Shown piece after piece: positions 12,385 to 24,408 of a stretch of 64,000 bases of DNA. How positions within the stretch are numbered: position 1 is the stretch's first letter; every line of letters starts with the position of its first letter. A program made the translations under genes and the position numbers. Where the stretch lies: positions 310,001 to 374,000 of the forward strand of contig JAIUCV010000226.1 in assembly GCA_026724425.1 (NCBI GenBank). The letters run 5' to 3'. The notes beneath the pieces are model-generated. The model was not told the origin of the DNA, ran no database searches, and saw only the letters and a program-made list of their open reading frames with translations. Origin of the DNA: Erythrophleum ivorense (lineage: Eukaryota; Streptophyta; Magnoliopsida; Fabales; Fabaceae).

Positions 12385-12580
12385 AGGATAAAATATTTTG
12401 TTGGTAAACATATGTTTCACTTGTATCTTAAATAATTTCAGTATTTTGAGTCTATTGTTATAATTGATTGGACAATTTTAATTTTAAAATATCAACTTAA
12501 TTTAAATATCAGTCTTAAAAGATTATGAAAGTATCCAAGATATAAGTTAAACATATTCCCAAAAATAAAATATTTGTCAT
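12385..12580. mobile_element. Probable MITE, imperfect inverted repeats
   Basis: The left end (ATAAAATATTTTGTTGGTAA, then ATATGTTTCACTTGTATCTT) matches the reverse complement of the right end (ACAAATATTTTATTTTTGGG, then ATATGTTTAACTTATATCTT). The element is about 0.2 kb with no coding content. A related half-copy may lie near 13130-13200. Boundaries are approximate. Confidence 0.5.
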
Positions 12581-12966
12581 TTTAACTTTTACATTATTAT
12601 TATTTTATTAAAATCAAAATTAAAAATATTATAGGATAATTAAATGATAACCAAATAAATCACATAAAAGTTAAACAATATGCGTAAAACTTCTATTTCA
12701 ACAATTTAATAAATAAATATTTGAACGTGGGATGTACTGTGTAAATGTTTCAATTGGACTATTATTCTAAGGATATGCCTTCATTAAATTAGAGCAAACT
12801 ATTATTTATATATATATATATATATATATAAACATATAAATAATAATATGTAATATATTTATATTTTTAATATTAATGAGTTAACTTAAACGAATAAACA
12901 ACTTAGTAATAGAATTATACATTATTAAGAACCTTTGGTTAACTACTAATACATTAATATTTTACA

Positions 12967-13004
<38 letters not shown>

Positions 13005-14549
13005 AAAATAACAACTATTTGAAATGAGTTTGTCTCCTATAATTTAAAGCGTTTCCTTCAACCCTCATGTAATATTTTTTTATCCTAAATTTAATACAAA
13101 TAATCATATGATAAACTTATAATAAATGGTTTTATTGTTGAAAAGTATATTTCATTTATTTCTTAAACTATTTCTTAGTCTTTTAAAATCATTTTTGAAT
13201 TTAAGCTCATATTTAAAAATTCAAAATTACCTATTTGAATTATAAGGTGCTGATTGTGTGTATATATATATATATATATTTGTGAAATCTAAGAAAAAAA
13301 TGTGCAACTTAAGTTATCCTTTATTACTTTATTTTTTATTATCCAATATTTTTATTTTGAAAAACAACTCTTGTGGCTCATATTTTCACTCAAATTTTAA
13401 TTTAATCTTTATTATTTAAAAATTTATAATGATATTCTTATAGTTTAGAAAATTTTAATTAATTTAGTCATTGCCATTAAATTTCTATTAGTGTTCTGTT
13501 AAATTTTATTGACATAGTCAATTATGTATTATTCTAATACTTCAAATATATATTATTTAAATAAATTCACTCAAATGACTTAACATATGTTGTATCACAT
13601 GACACATAAATTAATTTTAATTTATTATATGTTTTTATTTCTTTTTCTAAATCATGTATATTCAAAGTGTTAAAATAACACAGATGTTCACATCATCAAA
13701 ATTTAACATAACATTATCAAAGTTTAATAATTAAAAAAATTAAAATATATTTAAAGATCTATTAAATGAATCAACTTATATTAAATAATATTATCAACTC
13801 ATATTATACAAACACCAAAAATTGAATTTAGTATTAATTAATTTTTATTCTAAAATTAATTATTGCTGAAAACTATTACATCATAACTTTTTATGAAGAT
13901 AACCCAAATTTCAATCTTAAACATGTAGTACTAAAAATAAAACTAATTACATATAATAAATATAAAGTGTTGGATTAATATATTAAAGACAAACTTGTAG
14001 CTCAATTGTGGATAGATGCTTTTGAAATTCCTTTGTATGAGTTCAAATCTTGGAGACCCTATTTTTTGGTACCATTTTCATTTTTGGGGCAGGACAAGTA
14101 TGGGACAACATAATATCCATGAGTTTGAGTATGGGGTGAAAGTAAAAGAACTCACAAGGCTATGAAGTAGATATATAGCAGGGTAAAGAAAAACAGGATG
14201 GGGATGAGTAGTGAAAAACTTGATCTGTCCCATCCCATTGCCATCCCTACTCATTTATAGCCTAACTATTATGTAGTATATGTTGTAGTTGGACTATGTT
14301 TGGCATTTTAAATTGAATAAATAGCTAAATCGTTAACCCTTCCTTTAAGGATTTAGGCATGCCTTAATCAACATTATCCTGTTAAACATACTTGGAAAGC
14401 ATCTTTTAGGAAATGGTAACAAGGAAAATTTGTCTCAACCGGGGTAGGCAGTCTCCTATTCAATCCATTGTCATCAATAGTGATTTGGAACGATTATATG
14501 TAGGGTTTGAATAAGGAATTATAATTTGGACTACTAGAAGTATGTTTTA

Positions 14550-14557
14550 TACATACA

Positions 14558-14593
<36 letters not shown>

Positions 14594-14597
14594 TACA
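14550..14597. repeat. (CATA)n microsatellite
   Basis: About nine CATA units run from about 14550 and then degrade into TATA and CACA repeats. Confidence 0.95.
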
Positions 14598-14805
14598 CAC
14601 ATCTTAGTAGATAACAAGCTCATGCTTCATCCTTTTTTCTCATTGCATCATTAAAACTCATTTACCCAAAGAAACTTTAAATTGAATAAGTTATTTTTTT
14701 CTTAAGTTGAGACTTATTTACATAAAATTTATTCATATAAAATCATAACAAAAAATGAAATGTCTTAAGAAACTATTAATATAATTCAAAATATACATAA
14801 CACTT

Positions 14806-15665
14806 TTTGGATGGTATTTATTTTTGATCCTTTAACATCACTTCAAGTTTCACTTAAGTCCTTTAGCTTCATTTTATTTCAATTTAGTCCCTTAATTTCA
14901 TCTCAAATTTTACATTCATCCCTTAATTTTATTTTATTTCAAATATGATCTCTTTGATTTAAGTTTCACTTTTGTCCCTTAATTTTATTTTGTTCAAATT
15001 TGCTTTCTTAACTTATAAAAATTATTCAAATATTTTCTTCTATCTAACACTACCAATTCATTTGCTAGAAAAGTTTTATATGACTCCTTAATGACTTAAC
15101 TCTAATAACTTTTTACCAACTTAATTCTACCTATCATAATATCATTCTTTATCACCCCACTTAAACGTTGAGCTTTGTAAATGGTGTGGGGTCTCCTCTT
15201 TTCTTACATATTCTTATATTATTACTTTAGTCTAACTAATACTATTATTTTCTTTCAATTTTTGCCATAGAGGAAATCATAGTTGTTGCCCTTGTTTGTA
15301 GCTAATATGCTCACATTATCTTAGATTTACAAAATGCAGTGAATGATGATAAAATGGGTATTATAAAAAATAAATCCAAGTTCATAAGAAGTTATTAGAA
15401 TTAAGTCACTAATAAGCCATAAAAAACTTTTTTATTAAACATTTTAATCATGGTAGAGGGATGAAAGTATTTGAGTAGTTTTTTAAATTAAGGAGTTAAA
15501 TTGGGACAAAATAAAATTAATTGAAAAAAATAAAATTTAAGATAAAACTAAAAGACTAAATTAAAATCAATTAAAGTTAAAAGAGAAAAGTTAAACCCAA
15601 GATAAAGTCATGAGAACAAAGTGAAACATCTAATAAAAGTAAAGAATCAAAAATATATTTTTATA
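14806..15665. mobile_element. Foldback repeat with long inverted arms
   Basis: The left arm (about 14815-15130) is rich in TCCCTTAATTTTATTTT-like words. The right arm (about 15370-15660) carries their reverse complements (AAAATTAAGG, GGGACAAAATAAAATTAA). The arms are made of short repeated phrases and surround a loop of about 240 bp with a GC-richer patch (GGTGTGGGGTCTCC). No protein is encoded. The layout resembles the element at 32734-33236, with different sequence. Confidence 0.6.
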
Positions 15666-16857
15666 TTATTTTTAACACACGCACACACACATATATATAG
15701 ATAAAATTAAGAAACTAAAAATATATTTTTACCTTCACACACACGCAAAGAGAGAGAGGTTGGGGACAATGAAAGTATTATACTAATCCGACCTAAACCG
15801 AAATTCTAAACAATGCTCCCAAAATATTTTTAGTCATTTTTTTAACCCCACAGCTAAACCTATTCGGATAAATTTTGTAAACACCCATTGGAGTGGGTAA
15901 TTTGCCAATCCTTTCTAGTGATATCTGCCTAGTTGGCAGGTCCAAGTTATACCTTAACTTTTTAACATTTTTATTATTTAAATTTATTAGTTGAATGTTG
16001 ATGACTCTCTTAAGAATATAGAATATCAATACCTTTTAAAAACCGAAAAATTCAAATCATGTTTTGTGCATTACATGATATTAAAAGATCAATTATAAAA
16101 ATGTAAAGAAGTTATTTACTAGAGAATCGAAGTTAACTTAAGACACTAAGTTTAACCTTTACTGAGGAAGCACAATTCCAATTGCCAATTGAATTTGGCT
16201 TAAGGTTCCACTACCGATTGGATTTAGCTTACTAATCATGTTTCCTCTCAATACTTGCACTTCCCAAGCCAAATTTATGGATTAATCAGCAAAGCCAAAA
16301 TTGACTTCATTAAGCACTTAACCATGAAATGAATCTTTTAAGCCAAAAATAATAATAAAATAATAAAATCCCCCAATATGTCCAAAACCACAATGAATAT
16401 TCCGAAGGTTAGGTATATACTTCGTATATGGACAGGACAACCTTCACCTTTTGACACTATTCTTAGCAACACCTAATGCCGTGTCCTCGACGAGATTGTT
16501 TTTTCGTTCAAAACATTCATCCAGCTCCAAACAGCAGAGTAAATATTGTCACTCAATGCCGTCTCCCCATATTCACGGGGCACACAAAACAATCATGTAG
16601 CTCCAAACAATATAGTAAATATTGTCACCTACATCTAAATAGACATGTATGGAGCTAATAGGGGTTGATAGACTTGAAGATAGGAGTAGAGACTGAACCA
16701 TTGACACAGAAGATCATTCGCTAGTTTCTATAATTAGCATTGTATAATTTATTCTAAATCTAATAAAATTTTTCCAAACAAAAATTAGATTTTTGGACAA
16801 ATTTTAAACTTGTAAGTAATCATCACAGTTGAGCCCAGAAAAAAAATGGTGTCTTGG
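15666..16857. other. No gene seen; upstream flank of the citrate-binding gene
   Basis: CA/TA repeats occur near 15678-15700 and 15735-15760. Near 16499-16630 a phrase with CAGCTCCAAACA / TAGCTCCAAACA and AGTAAATATTGTCAC is present twice about 85 bp apart, an old short duplication. Frames in this stretch show no recognisable motif. Confidence 0.4.
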
Positions 16858-16868
16858 GTTTATATATA
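16858..16868 (+). promoter_or_regulatory. Probable TATA box of the citrate-binding protein gene
   Basis: TTTATATATATG lies about 75 bp before the start codon at 16942, a normal position for a plant TATA element with a short leader. TATA-like words are common in this AT-rich DNA, so support comes mainly from position. Confidence 0.5.
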
Positions 16869-16941
16869 TGCATTCCATCTGCTGCTAAAGTGCTCAAGCC
16901 ATGCTAAAGAGAGAAGGGAATTAGGTTGAGCAAAGAGGAAA

Positions 16942-18198
16942 ATGAAGAGCACTTTCTGCCATCTGCTTTTGTCTATATTCCTTTGGGTCTGTGTGTCAGT
17001 AAATGGTGAAGATCCTACTGATGGCTTCACCCTTGTCCCTCTAACACAAGCAAATTTTGAACTCCAAAAGCCATATGACATACCGCTAGACCAAAGGTAT
17101 AGCTACAAAGACGGAGTCCATCAGCTATGGGTCTATGCGGATGACAAGCCTCATGATCCTAAGAGCCATACTCAGCCACGCACAGAAATTCGCATCAAAG
17201 TACTTTTCTTCATACTCTTGATTTAACTTCTTGTTATATTTGCCTTTATGTCTATTTTTTTCTTTGCTCATTATAATTCAGGTATGTTCAAGAGTTGGGA
17301 GGAGAAAGGAAGAGAAAAAATTGAAAGAAAAACCATGAGTATTAGAATGGAGGGAAATTGATGGTTGAATGATCATGTCCTCTTTTCTTTGTTTGGGAAA
17401 ACTTTTTCCTTCAAAATTTCTTAAATTGGGGAATTTAAAATACAAGGGAGGTGAATTTTAAAGGATTTTGAAAGATTAATTAAAAATCTTTCATTATTCT
17501 CCCCTTCTTATCAATGACTCCCAAACAAGGAAAATCTTTTAATGAAAACTTCCCTTCTCAGTTATCTCCCATCCAAACATACTCTTAAGGAGGCATTTGA
17601 GACACTAGTATCTGAAATGAGAAGCTGAAGAATAAAGTGACTCATCTTACTTCCACAAAGCCCACCCTACCTGCTTCAAATGAGACGAACACAAGGCCTC
17701 TAAGTTTCTACCCATTACAGTGTTTTTTTGGGACTTAATAGTATATATTGAATGTTTAGCATGCATGTAGTTGTAAAGAAACACTCGACAGTTTTTCTAT
17801 CTGTATTTATGTAGGGCCTTGACTACCACTCGGGGGTTTGGCAATTTGAAGGCTATGGTTTTGTGCCAAATGGAACATCTGGGGCTACAGTGGCACAGAT
17901 CCATGGTGCAGACAAGGGTGCTACCACAATAATACTGAGAATATACAACGGGAATATGAGGTACTACAGTGGAGACTTAGTGGCTGAGAATCTCTATGAT
18001 AAGTGGCTTAGACTTAACATAATCCATAATGTGGATGGAGGAACTGTCACTGTGTTCATTGATGGAGAGAAGAAGTTTCAAGTGAAGGATAAAGGACCAG
18101 GTGATTTGTACTTCAAATGTGGGGTCTATGCTGCTCCTGCTAATATAAGCTATTACATGGAATCCAGGTGGAAAGACATCAAAATATATAAAAAGTGA
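16942..18198 (+). CDS. Citrate-binding protein / alginate-lyase-fold secreted protein
   Basis: Two exons, 16942-17199 and 17815-18198, are joined by a 615-bp intron (GT at 17200, AG at 17813-17814, phase 0) and encode 213 residues. Residues 1-22 form a signal peptide (basic start, hydrophobic core, ending VSVNG before EDP). The mature part has the three hallmarks of the polysaccharide lyase family 7 fold: RTEIRI (near 79-84), QIHGA (near 111-115) and YFKCGVYAAP (near 188-197). In plants this subgroup is called citrate-binding protein after the Hevea vacuolar protein; members are small, secretory and about this length. Known for the family: citrate binding was reported for the Hevea protein, while enzymatic activity of plant members is not established. 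The start is the first Met after the TATA box and precedes the signal peptide directly. The gene looks intact, with the usual exon 1 break after RI(K). Confidence 0.93.
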
Positions 18199-18971
18199 TT
18201 ACTATTACTATTACTATTTAAAGGCCAGCAAACATGTATGATTCCTAAGTACTTGACCATATTTATTATAATTTTAGACATTTCTATTAGTTACTGTCTT
18301 CTTCCCAACTCTAGATAGTGTTTTATATTCTCCTAAATTGATGTCATTTCCATTTAAACATTTCAAATAGTTGTGTTTGGTACACTAGTATTTAAAATAT
18401 CTAGAGAGAGGCATCGGATGCCTTTATTTTGCTAGTATTTCATACCACACAGATCTCAAGTCTCTAAATTTTTTACTTTTCTCAATCGTGTGCACCACGT
18501 AACTCTAGGAAATTGTCAAAGCTAAGATTCAAACCTGTGATGGTGCACTCAAACACACATCACATACTTGCCTCCACCATTGGACCAAGCCCTTTGGGTT
18601 TATGAAGAGGCTCTATTTATATTCAAGCTACATTGTTATGGGAAAAAGCCAATGAGTTACAGGATAAAGTTTTCACCAATTAGGGCAGTTGTAGCAGATA
18701 AGTTCGATAGAAGAACAAGATCAGCTTATATGGAGTATTCGCCTTTCCAGATCTGTTCGCCCTCAAGTCAACAGTTTTTCAAATAGGCTTGTAATAGTGA
18801 TAATAACTATAATCAATGGAATAACAAATCATCCTGCCAAAAATTAGAGATTTTTAATTTGTATAGCCATAGGAGATTCTTGTCTAGACCTAGTTTACAA
18901 ATAATAGGTAGATTGGTGGGCACCCAAGTGAGGTGGGAAAGTCGCCCTATTTAAGTACTCCATCAAGCAGT
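18199..18971. other. No gene seen; 3' flank of the citrate-binding gene
   Basis: Contains the gene's 3' untranslated region and spacer. The stretch 18905-18970 (GGGCACCCAAGTGAGG ... TATTTAAGTA) resembles 24560-24650 on the far side of the retrotransposon, so both flanks carry copies of one older repeat. Confidence 0.45.
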
Positions 18972-19379
18972 AGATGGAAACCTCTAGCTCTTGTATTATT
19001 TACAAAAACAAAGCAACAATCTTCCTCTTCTATAGCCAACTGAAAAGGAAGGATTTACTTAATTACAGAGCTTAATCCAGCAAAAGGGAAATGAAAAAAA
19101 AGGAAGCTCCTAGCTTTTGAGAGGCTAAGTTCTCTCCAAGGCAAAACCCAAATCTTCCACACCTCTTCCACACGAGCTAACTTGCTATAACCAGCCCTCC
19201 TCACAGCACAACAATCATGCACACACAACAAATTCAATTACTCTCAGCTAATTTCCTATTTTGCCCATCCCCTGCCACCTCACCACTGATTTTCTTATTT
19301 TTCCTCTCATAGACTCTTCCACCTTTACCCCCTATCTCTCTTTCTTATATAAAATTGGCCCACTTTGTTTCTAGGTCCA
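18972..19379 (-). repeat. 3' LTR of the Ty3/gypsy element
   Basis: About 408 bp, homologous to 23968-24408 throughout (for example GCTCTTGTATTATTTA, CCTCTTCTATAGCCAACTG, CTCTCAGCTAA). The two copies differ by many substitutions and small indels, including an A-rich expansion in the other copy, so insertion is old. Confidence 0.88.
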
Positions 19380-19382
19380 TCA

Positions 19383-19396
19383 TTTCCCTCCCTATC
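19383..19396 (-). other. Polypurine tract
   Basis: On the minus strand GATAGGGAGGGAAA sits directly before the 3' LTR. It is the expected plus-strand primer site of an LTR retrotransposon. Confidence 0.75.
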
Positions 19397-19598
19397 AAGT
19401 TCCACCTTGTCCTCAAGCTGAAAATTTGGAAATTGTGTAGAAATTAATTCCAGCACCTTCCCATGTACTTTCACATTCGGGTAACCCCTCCCATCTGATG
19501 AGGACTTGCTGCTGCCCATCTGGCATTTTCTTGGTTTTATTTACAAACTCAGGCTGTACTTGCAGTTTTAGTTCTTCAGTCAATGAGAAAGGTATAGA

Positions 19599-20820
19599 TT
19601 AGGTTGGAATAGCAAGGCGTAAGGACTTTTTGAATTGTGAAATGAGAAAAATAGGATGGATTCTTGCTGTATTGGGCAAATCCAATTTGTAGGCCACCTT
19701 ATCATAACTTTCCACCACTTTGTAGGGGCCATAAAACTTTGGAGCCAACTTCTCATTCCTCTTTTTGGCCAAAGTCCTCACCTTACCATACATAAGGCCT
19801 AAGCTGTATGTAAACCATGTCCCCAATCTCAAATTCCACCTTTTCGTTTCATATAAGCTTGGTTCTTCATTATCGCCTGTGCCTCCTCCAAATGAGCTTT
19901 CAAATCTACCAAAATTAAATCCCTCTCTTGCAGCTGTTCATTTGCTTCCTCCACCATAGATAAATCACCTTGCCACTTAAATATTGTCAGAGGATCCCTT
20001 CCATATAAAGCTTTAAAAGAGGTCATACCCGTAGACCTATTCTAAGTGGTGTTAAACCAGTATTTGGCCCATGGCAGCACCTTCACCCATTGCTTGGGTT
20101 TTTCCCCCGCAAACCAACTTAAATAGGTCTCAAGGCTCTTATTAACCACTTTTGTTTGCCCATCAGTCTTAGGATGAAACCCCAAACTATATTTCAAAGT
20201 ACTACTGCCATGTTGAACATTTCTCTGAAAATTGGCTAATAAAGACCCTGTCCCTATTAGAAACTGTAGTTTTTGGGAATCATGTAGCTTGACTACCTCA
20301 AATTTCAGCCACTTCCTTGGCTGTAAAAGGGAACAAAGTGGTTGTACTTAGTGAGTCTATCCATTACCACCATTATAGTGTCAAATTTGTTGGCCTTGGG
20401 AAGCCCTACTACAAAATCTATGCTAACATCTTCCCATACTCATTGTGGAATGGGTAAAGGCAACAACAAGCCAGCTAGGCTTAGTGACTCATTTTTCTAA
20501 CATACTTCACATCTTGCCACATATTATTGAATATCCCTCTTTATTCCTTCCCAATAAACCACCTCAGCCAGCCTTCTGTAAGTTCTTAAGTATCCTAAGT
20601 GCCCTGGGTGAGTCATGGAACTCTTTGATGAATTCTTTAGTTCTAGGAAATTTTCTTGGCAACACCATTCTGTCTTCATACATAAGACAGACATTCTTGA
20701 TGCTATATCAAATAGGTGCTTCAGAACCAATAATTATCTACTGGGATATGCTCTTCAACCTGTCATCTCTACTGATCTCAGCTTCAAACTCCTCTATCCC
20801 CTCATATTGTCACAATGAAT
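19599..20820 (-). pseudogene. Integrase region of the gypsy element (broken)
   Basis: In element order: the zinc-finger side reads GHLGYLRTYRRLAEVVYWEG; the core shows SIDFVVGLPK with the first catalytic Asp, and later KTDGQTKVVNKSLETYL. Then come KALYGRDPLTIF and a C-terminal barrel with KFYGPYKVVESYDKVAYKLD and IHPIFLISQFKK. The position normally occupied by the catalytic Glu (DGQTE) is Lys here, and there are stops and frameshifts, so it cannot be active. Confidence 0.85.
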
Positions 20821-21003
20821 AAGCCCTCATTTCCATTATAGTACCTTCCCTTCTAGAAGGGCATCTACAATTCTATTTTCATGGCCTAGCTTGTAATGTA
20901 TTTGAAACTTACAACCCATTAATTTAGAGACCAACTTTTTTCTTATTAGGATCTATTACTTGCTACTCTAGTAAAAATTTTAATGCTTTTTTATCAGTAC
21001 AAA

Positions 21004-21420
21004 TTATAAAAGGCTGATAGGATGAATTATAAATTTCTCTTTTACTGAGCCTTGCCTTGCCTTCTCTGAGAGTTGCAAGTTGAAATAAGCAATTGGCTTC
21101 CCTTTTGGCATTAATACAATTCTCATCCCACTTCCTAATGCATCAACCTCCACTTTAAAAGGCAAACTAAAATCAAGCATTGCAAGGACTAGTACGGTAA
21201 CCATAGCTGTTTTGAGTCGCTCAAAAGCTTTTTGGGCTTTCTCATCCCACTTGAATGAATTTTTCTTCAATAAATCAGTCAACAGTGCAGCCACTTTCCT
21301 GTAATTTTTGACAAACTTACTGTAATAACCCATCAAGCTCAAAAATCCTCTAAAAGCACGCAAGTTCTTAGGAGTAGGCCATTTTACCATGGCCTCAATC
21401 TTAGAAGGATTAACTTGCAC
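21004..21420 (-). pseudogene. RT connection and RNase H region of the gypsy element
   Basis: Reads VNPSKIEAMVKWPTPKNLRA, FRGFLSLMGYYSKFVKNY and KAFERLKTAM, the standard RT connection, and then FKVEVDALGSGMRIVL, the RNase H start where Ty3/gypsy copies usually have DASGxGIGAVL. This is an open stretch of 138 codons, broken on either side. Confidence 0.88.
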
Positions 21421-22119
21421 TCCCTCCTAAGAGTTAATGTATCCTAAGTATTCAAGTTTCTTTTGCCCAAACACACACTTCTTAAAGTTAATGATCTATT
21501 AACACTTTTGCAGCACTCTAAAGCAACCCTTAGGTGTTCAATATGTGAGCCCATAGCCTTGATATAGATGAGAATATCATCAAAGAACACCAATATGAAC
21601 TTCTATAAATACTCTCTAAAAAATGTCATTCATGAGAGATTAAAATGTGTAAGGTGTATTGGTTAGCCCAAAAGGCATAATCATAAACTCATAATGCCCA
21701 TCATGCTTCCTAAAGGCTGTGTTGCGCTCATCTCTAGGCTTGATCCATATTTGATGATACCCAAATTTGATATCCAACTTAGGGAATAGTGTAGCCCCTC
21801 CTAACTCATCAAGGAGCTCATCAATGGCTGGTATAGGCTATTTATTGGGGATGGTGATCTTATTTAATGCCTTATAGTCCACACAAAACCTCCAACTACT
21901 ATCATTCTTCTAAACTAACAAAACCAAGCTTGAATATGGACCAATACTAGGCCTAATTATCCTTGCTTCTATCATCTCCTTAACTAATTTCTCTCTTTCT
22001 GTTTTCTGTGCATGAGCATACCTATGAGGCCTGACATTAGGTGGCTGCGCACCAAGTTGTACCATAATAAAGTGGTCCTTTGAATGATGAAGAGGTAATC
22101 CCGTGCCTGGTTCACACAC
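21421..22119 (-). pseudogene. Reverse transcriptase core of the gypsy element
   Basis: Begins with GTGLPLHHSKDHFIMVQLGA and PHRYAHAQKTEREKLVKEM. It continues through FGYHQIWIKPRDERNTAFR, MIMPFGLTNTP and the catalytic FFDDILIYI. The YxDD-type catalytic motif is therefore intact in sequence, but the frame has stops between these blocks. Confidence 0.9.
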
Positions 22120-22143
22120 TTCTACAAATTCTTCAAGTAATTT

Positions 22144-22879
22144 CTAGATTTCTTCAACAATAGTAGGCTGTCCTTCCTCACTTTCAGCAATAATTGCGCC
22201 ATATCCCAGCAAAAAGCCTTCCCTTTTTCCTTTCACAACCTTAATTATCGACTTGTAGGAAGCCTTGGCTTGGGTAAGTGATGGATCCCCTTTTAAACAA
22301 ATCCATTTCTTGTTTATCTTCACCTTCATATATGATTGACCCCAATTTACCATCAATTCACCCAAGGGTTCCAGCCATTCAATTCCTAACACCAGATCTA
22401 CATCTCCCAAATTAAAAGGGTAAAAGGTCTGAGTGATTGTTATACCTTGTAGCTCTAATTCAATATCCTTACATGCTCCTTGGACTATTATTTTCCCCCA
22501 TCCCCCAACATTATAGAATAACATGGGTCTTTTGAATGCTTATGCCCAACCTTTCGACCAACCTTATAGTAATAAAATTGTGTGTGGCCCCACTATCAAT
22601 CAAAACCAACACCTCCTCTCCTTTGGTTTTCCCCATTAGCTTTAGTACTTTGTTTCCCATGATAACAACTATTGTAGTCAATGATAACTCCATGGAGGCC
22701 ATCCCCTTTTCTGATGCCTCATTTCCTTGGCCCTCTAATTCTCCTGTTTGCTCCTCTTCTACTTCTTCCTCCGCAATAAGGATGATAATATGGAGTTGCT
22801 TATTCTTGCACTTATGGTTAGAGCTGAACTTCTCATCACATTTGAAACAAAGTCCTAATTCCCTTTTACGCAGCTTCAA
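22144..22879 (-). pseudogene. Gag zinc knuckle and aspartic protease of the gypsy element
   Basis: A CCHC-like knuckle (LCFKCDEKFSSNHKCKNK) is followed by a serine/acidic linker and the retroviral-type aspartic protease motif VLVLIDSGATHNFI. After a frame change it continues with FNLGDVDLVLGIEWLEPLGE and VNWGQSYMKV, the usual protease/RT spacer. It is broken by at least one frameshift near 22515. Confidence 0.9.
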
Positions 22880-23327
22880 TTAGCCTTCTACTCCCAATGT
22901 TATTGCTGCTACTACTTGTAGTAGTAATAGTAATAAGAATGCAAATTTTGTTGCCTACATTTTTAAAGTCATCTCCACCCTTACTGTACGAAATTTTGCT
23001 CACCACAATGCTGTTACATCAAGGGACTATACTTGAGAACTTCTGACAATTGGGTTTGAACCTAGTCCATTTTGGCCTGATAGTAGTTTTCACCCATTTT
23101 GCCTTTCTCTCCTCCTTTGCTTTCTACAACACGCTATTCTCACCCTTAACTTGAGATGCACAATCCATGAGTTGCATTAGTGTTTTGGGTTGTATCAATC
23201 TAACTTCAACTCTAATTTCCTCCATTAACCCATTTTTAAACACACCCATTAGTACCCCATTAGGGATATCACCCAAAGATGTTGAAAGCAATTCAAGTCT
23301 CTCTCTAAAATCCTCTACTATGCCATC

Positions 23328-23920
23328 TTATTTCAATTCCATTAATCTCTCATAGCTATCCCCTGACAACCTATAGTGAAAACGATCAATCACTTCCTTC
23401 TTGAACTCTCTCCAATTCCTCATCAGTGCTCTAGTTTCTAGCCATTGAAACCAATTCAATACTTTTCCTTCAAGACTAATAACTACAGCCTCCAACTTCT
23501 CACTTTTTGATATTCCATTAGCTAAGAAGTAGTTCTCAACCTTGGACAGCCCTCCAATCAGGTCCTCTCCTGAAAAAAGTGAGAGCTCCAGGCATTGAAA
23601 CTTACCCCCATCTCTCCCCTCCACTAGTTCAACCTCTTCTACCACATTTGCACATCGAATGATGGTTTCTTATGCTACTCCAACCATTTTAACCTCATCT
23701 ATCCCATCTACAGCGTCTTTCGATCCCATTAGAGCCTTTTGTTGTTCGATGGTTCTAGGTCTCTCGTCACTACCCAAATTATATGAAGCACAAAGCTCTC
23801 CCAACTGGTCCTTACATTTCATTAGCATGAGTTGCATTGTCGACAACGTCTCCTACACTATTCCTTGGTTCTTTTACACTCTTCCATAACCTTCTCCATT
23901 GAATCAATTCGAGACTCCAT
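23328..23920 (-). pseudogene. Gag capsid region of the gypsy element
   Basis: An open stretch reads KVENYFLANGISKSEKLEA, VLNWFQWLE, NWREFKKEVIDRF and LSGDSYERLMELK, a typical plant Retrotrans_gag domain. A start codon at 23920 (MESRIDSMEKVMEEC) lies shortly after the primer-binding site, but a stop follows after 18 codons. Confidence 0.85.
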
Positions 23921-23952
23921 TTTGGTACCAACCATACCCCGAAACATTGCTA

Positions 23953-23963
23953 CTCTAATACTA
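23953..23963 (-). other. Degenerate primer-binding site (tRNA-iMet type)
   Basis: On the minus strand TAGTATTAGAG starts 4 nt after the 5' LTR. It matches TGGTATCAGAG, complementary to initiator Met tRNA, at 9 of 11 positions. Confidence 0.65.
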
Positions 23964-23967
23964 AAAA

Positions 23968-24408
23968 TGATGGAAACCTTTAGCTCTTGTATTATTTATA
24001 AAAACAGAGTAACAATCTTCCTCTTCTATAGCCAACTGAAAAGGAAGGATTCACTCAATTACAAAGCTTAATCCAATGCAAAAAAATAAAAATAAAAATA
24101 AAAACAAAAACAAAAATAAGGAAGCTCCTGACTTTTGAGAGGCCAGGTTCTTTCCAAGGCAAAAACCAAATCTTCCACACTTCCTCCACACAAGCTAACT
24201 TGCTATAACCACATTCCTCACAACACAACAATCATGCACAATATGACAAATTCAATTACTCTCAGCTAAATTCTTATTCTGCCCATCCCCTACCACCTCT
24301 CCACTAATTTTCTTACTTTTCCTCTCATAGACTCCTCCCCATTTACCCCGAAGAGTAGCCCTATCTTTCTTTCTCATATAAACTTGGCCCATTTTGTTGC
24401 CAGGCCCA
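23968..24408 (-). repeat. 5' LTR of the Ty3/gypsy element
   Basis: About 441 bp, bounded by TG/CA dinucleotides on the element strand and homologous to 18972-19379. It contains an expanded A-rich tract at about 24078-24118 that is absent from the other LTR. Confidence 0.88.

Larger units (their letters stand above)
11459..14805. other. No gene seen; very AT-rich DNA with TA microsatellites
   Basis: No supported coding region. TA tracts lie at about 11790-11806, 12244-12268, 12807-12830, 12972-13002 and 13261-13280, and a GA tract at 11808-11829. The rest is AT-rich with decayed inverted repeats. Confidence 0.5.
18972..24408 (-). mobile_element. Degenerate Ty3/gypsy LTR retrotransposon
   Basis: A full-length but decayed element of about 5.4 kb in minus orientation. 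In the element's own direction it has a 5' LTR (23968-24408), a primer-binding site, gag, protease, reverse transcriptase, RNase H, integrase, a polypurine tract and a 3' LTR (18972-19379). Integrase after RNase H places it in Ty3/gypsy. The integrase C-terminus (SYDKVAYKLDLP, then ARIHPIFLISQFKK) is typical of plant chromovirus-like lineages, but I did not see a clear chromodomain. Frames are interrupted by stops and frameshifts throughout, so it is inactive. No convincing 5-bp target duplication could be read. It lies between the two cellular genes, about 1 kb from the UGT80 stop codon. Confidence 0.92.

Noticed and set aside
22536..22883. Plus-strand open frame across the retrotransposon
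   Set aside because: Antisense of the protease and zinc-knuckle region; the minus strand carries the motifs.
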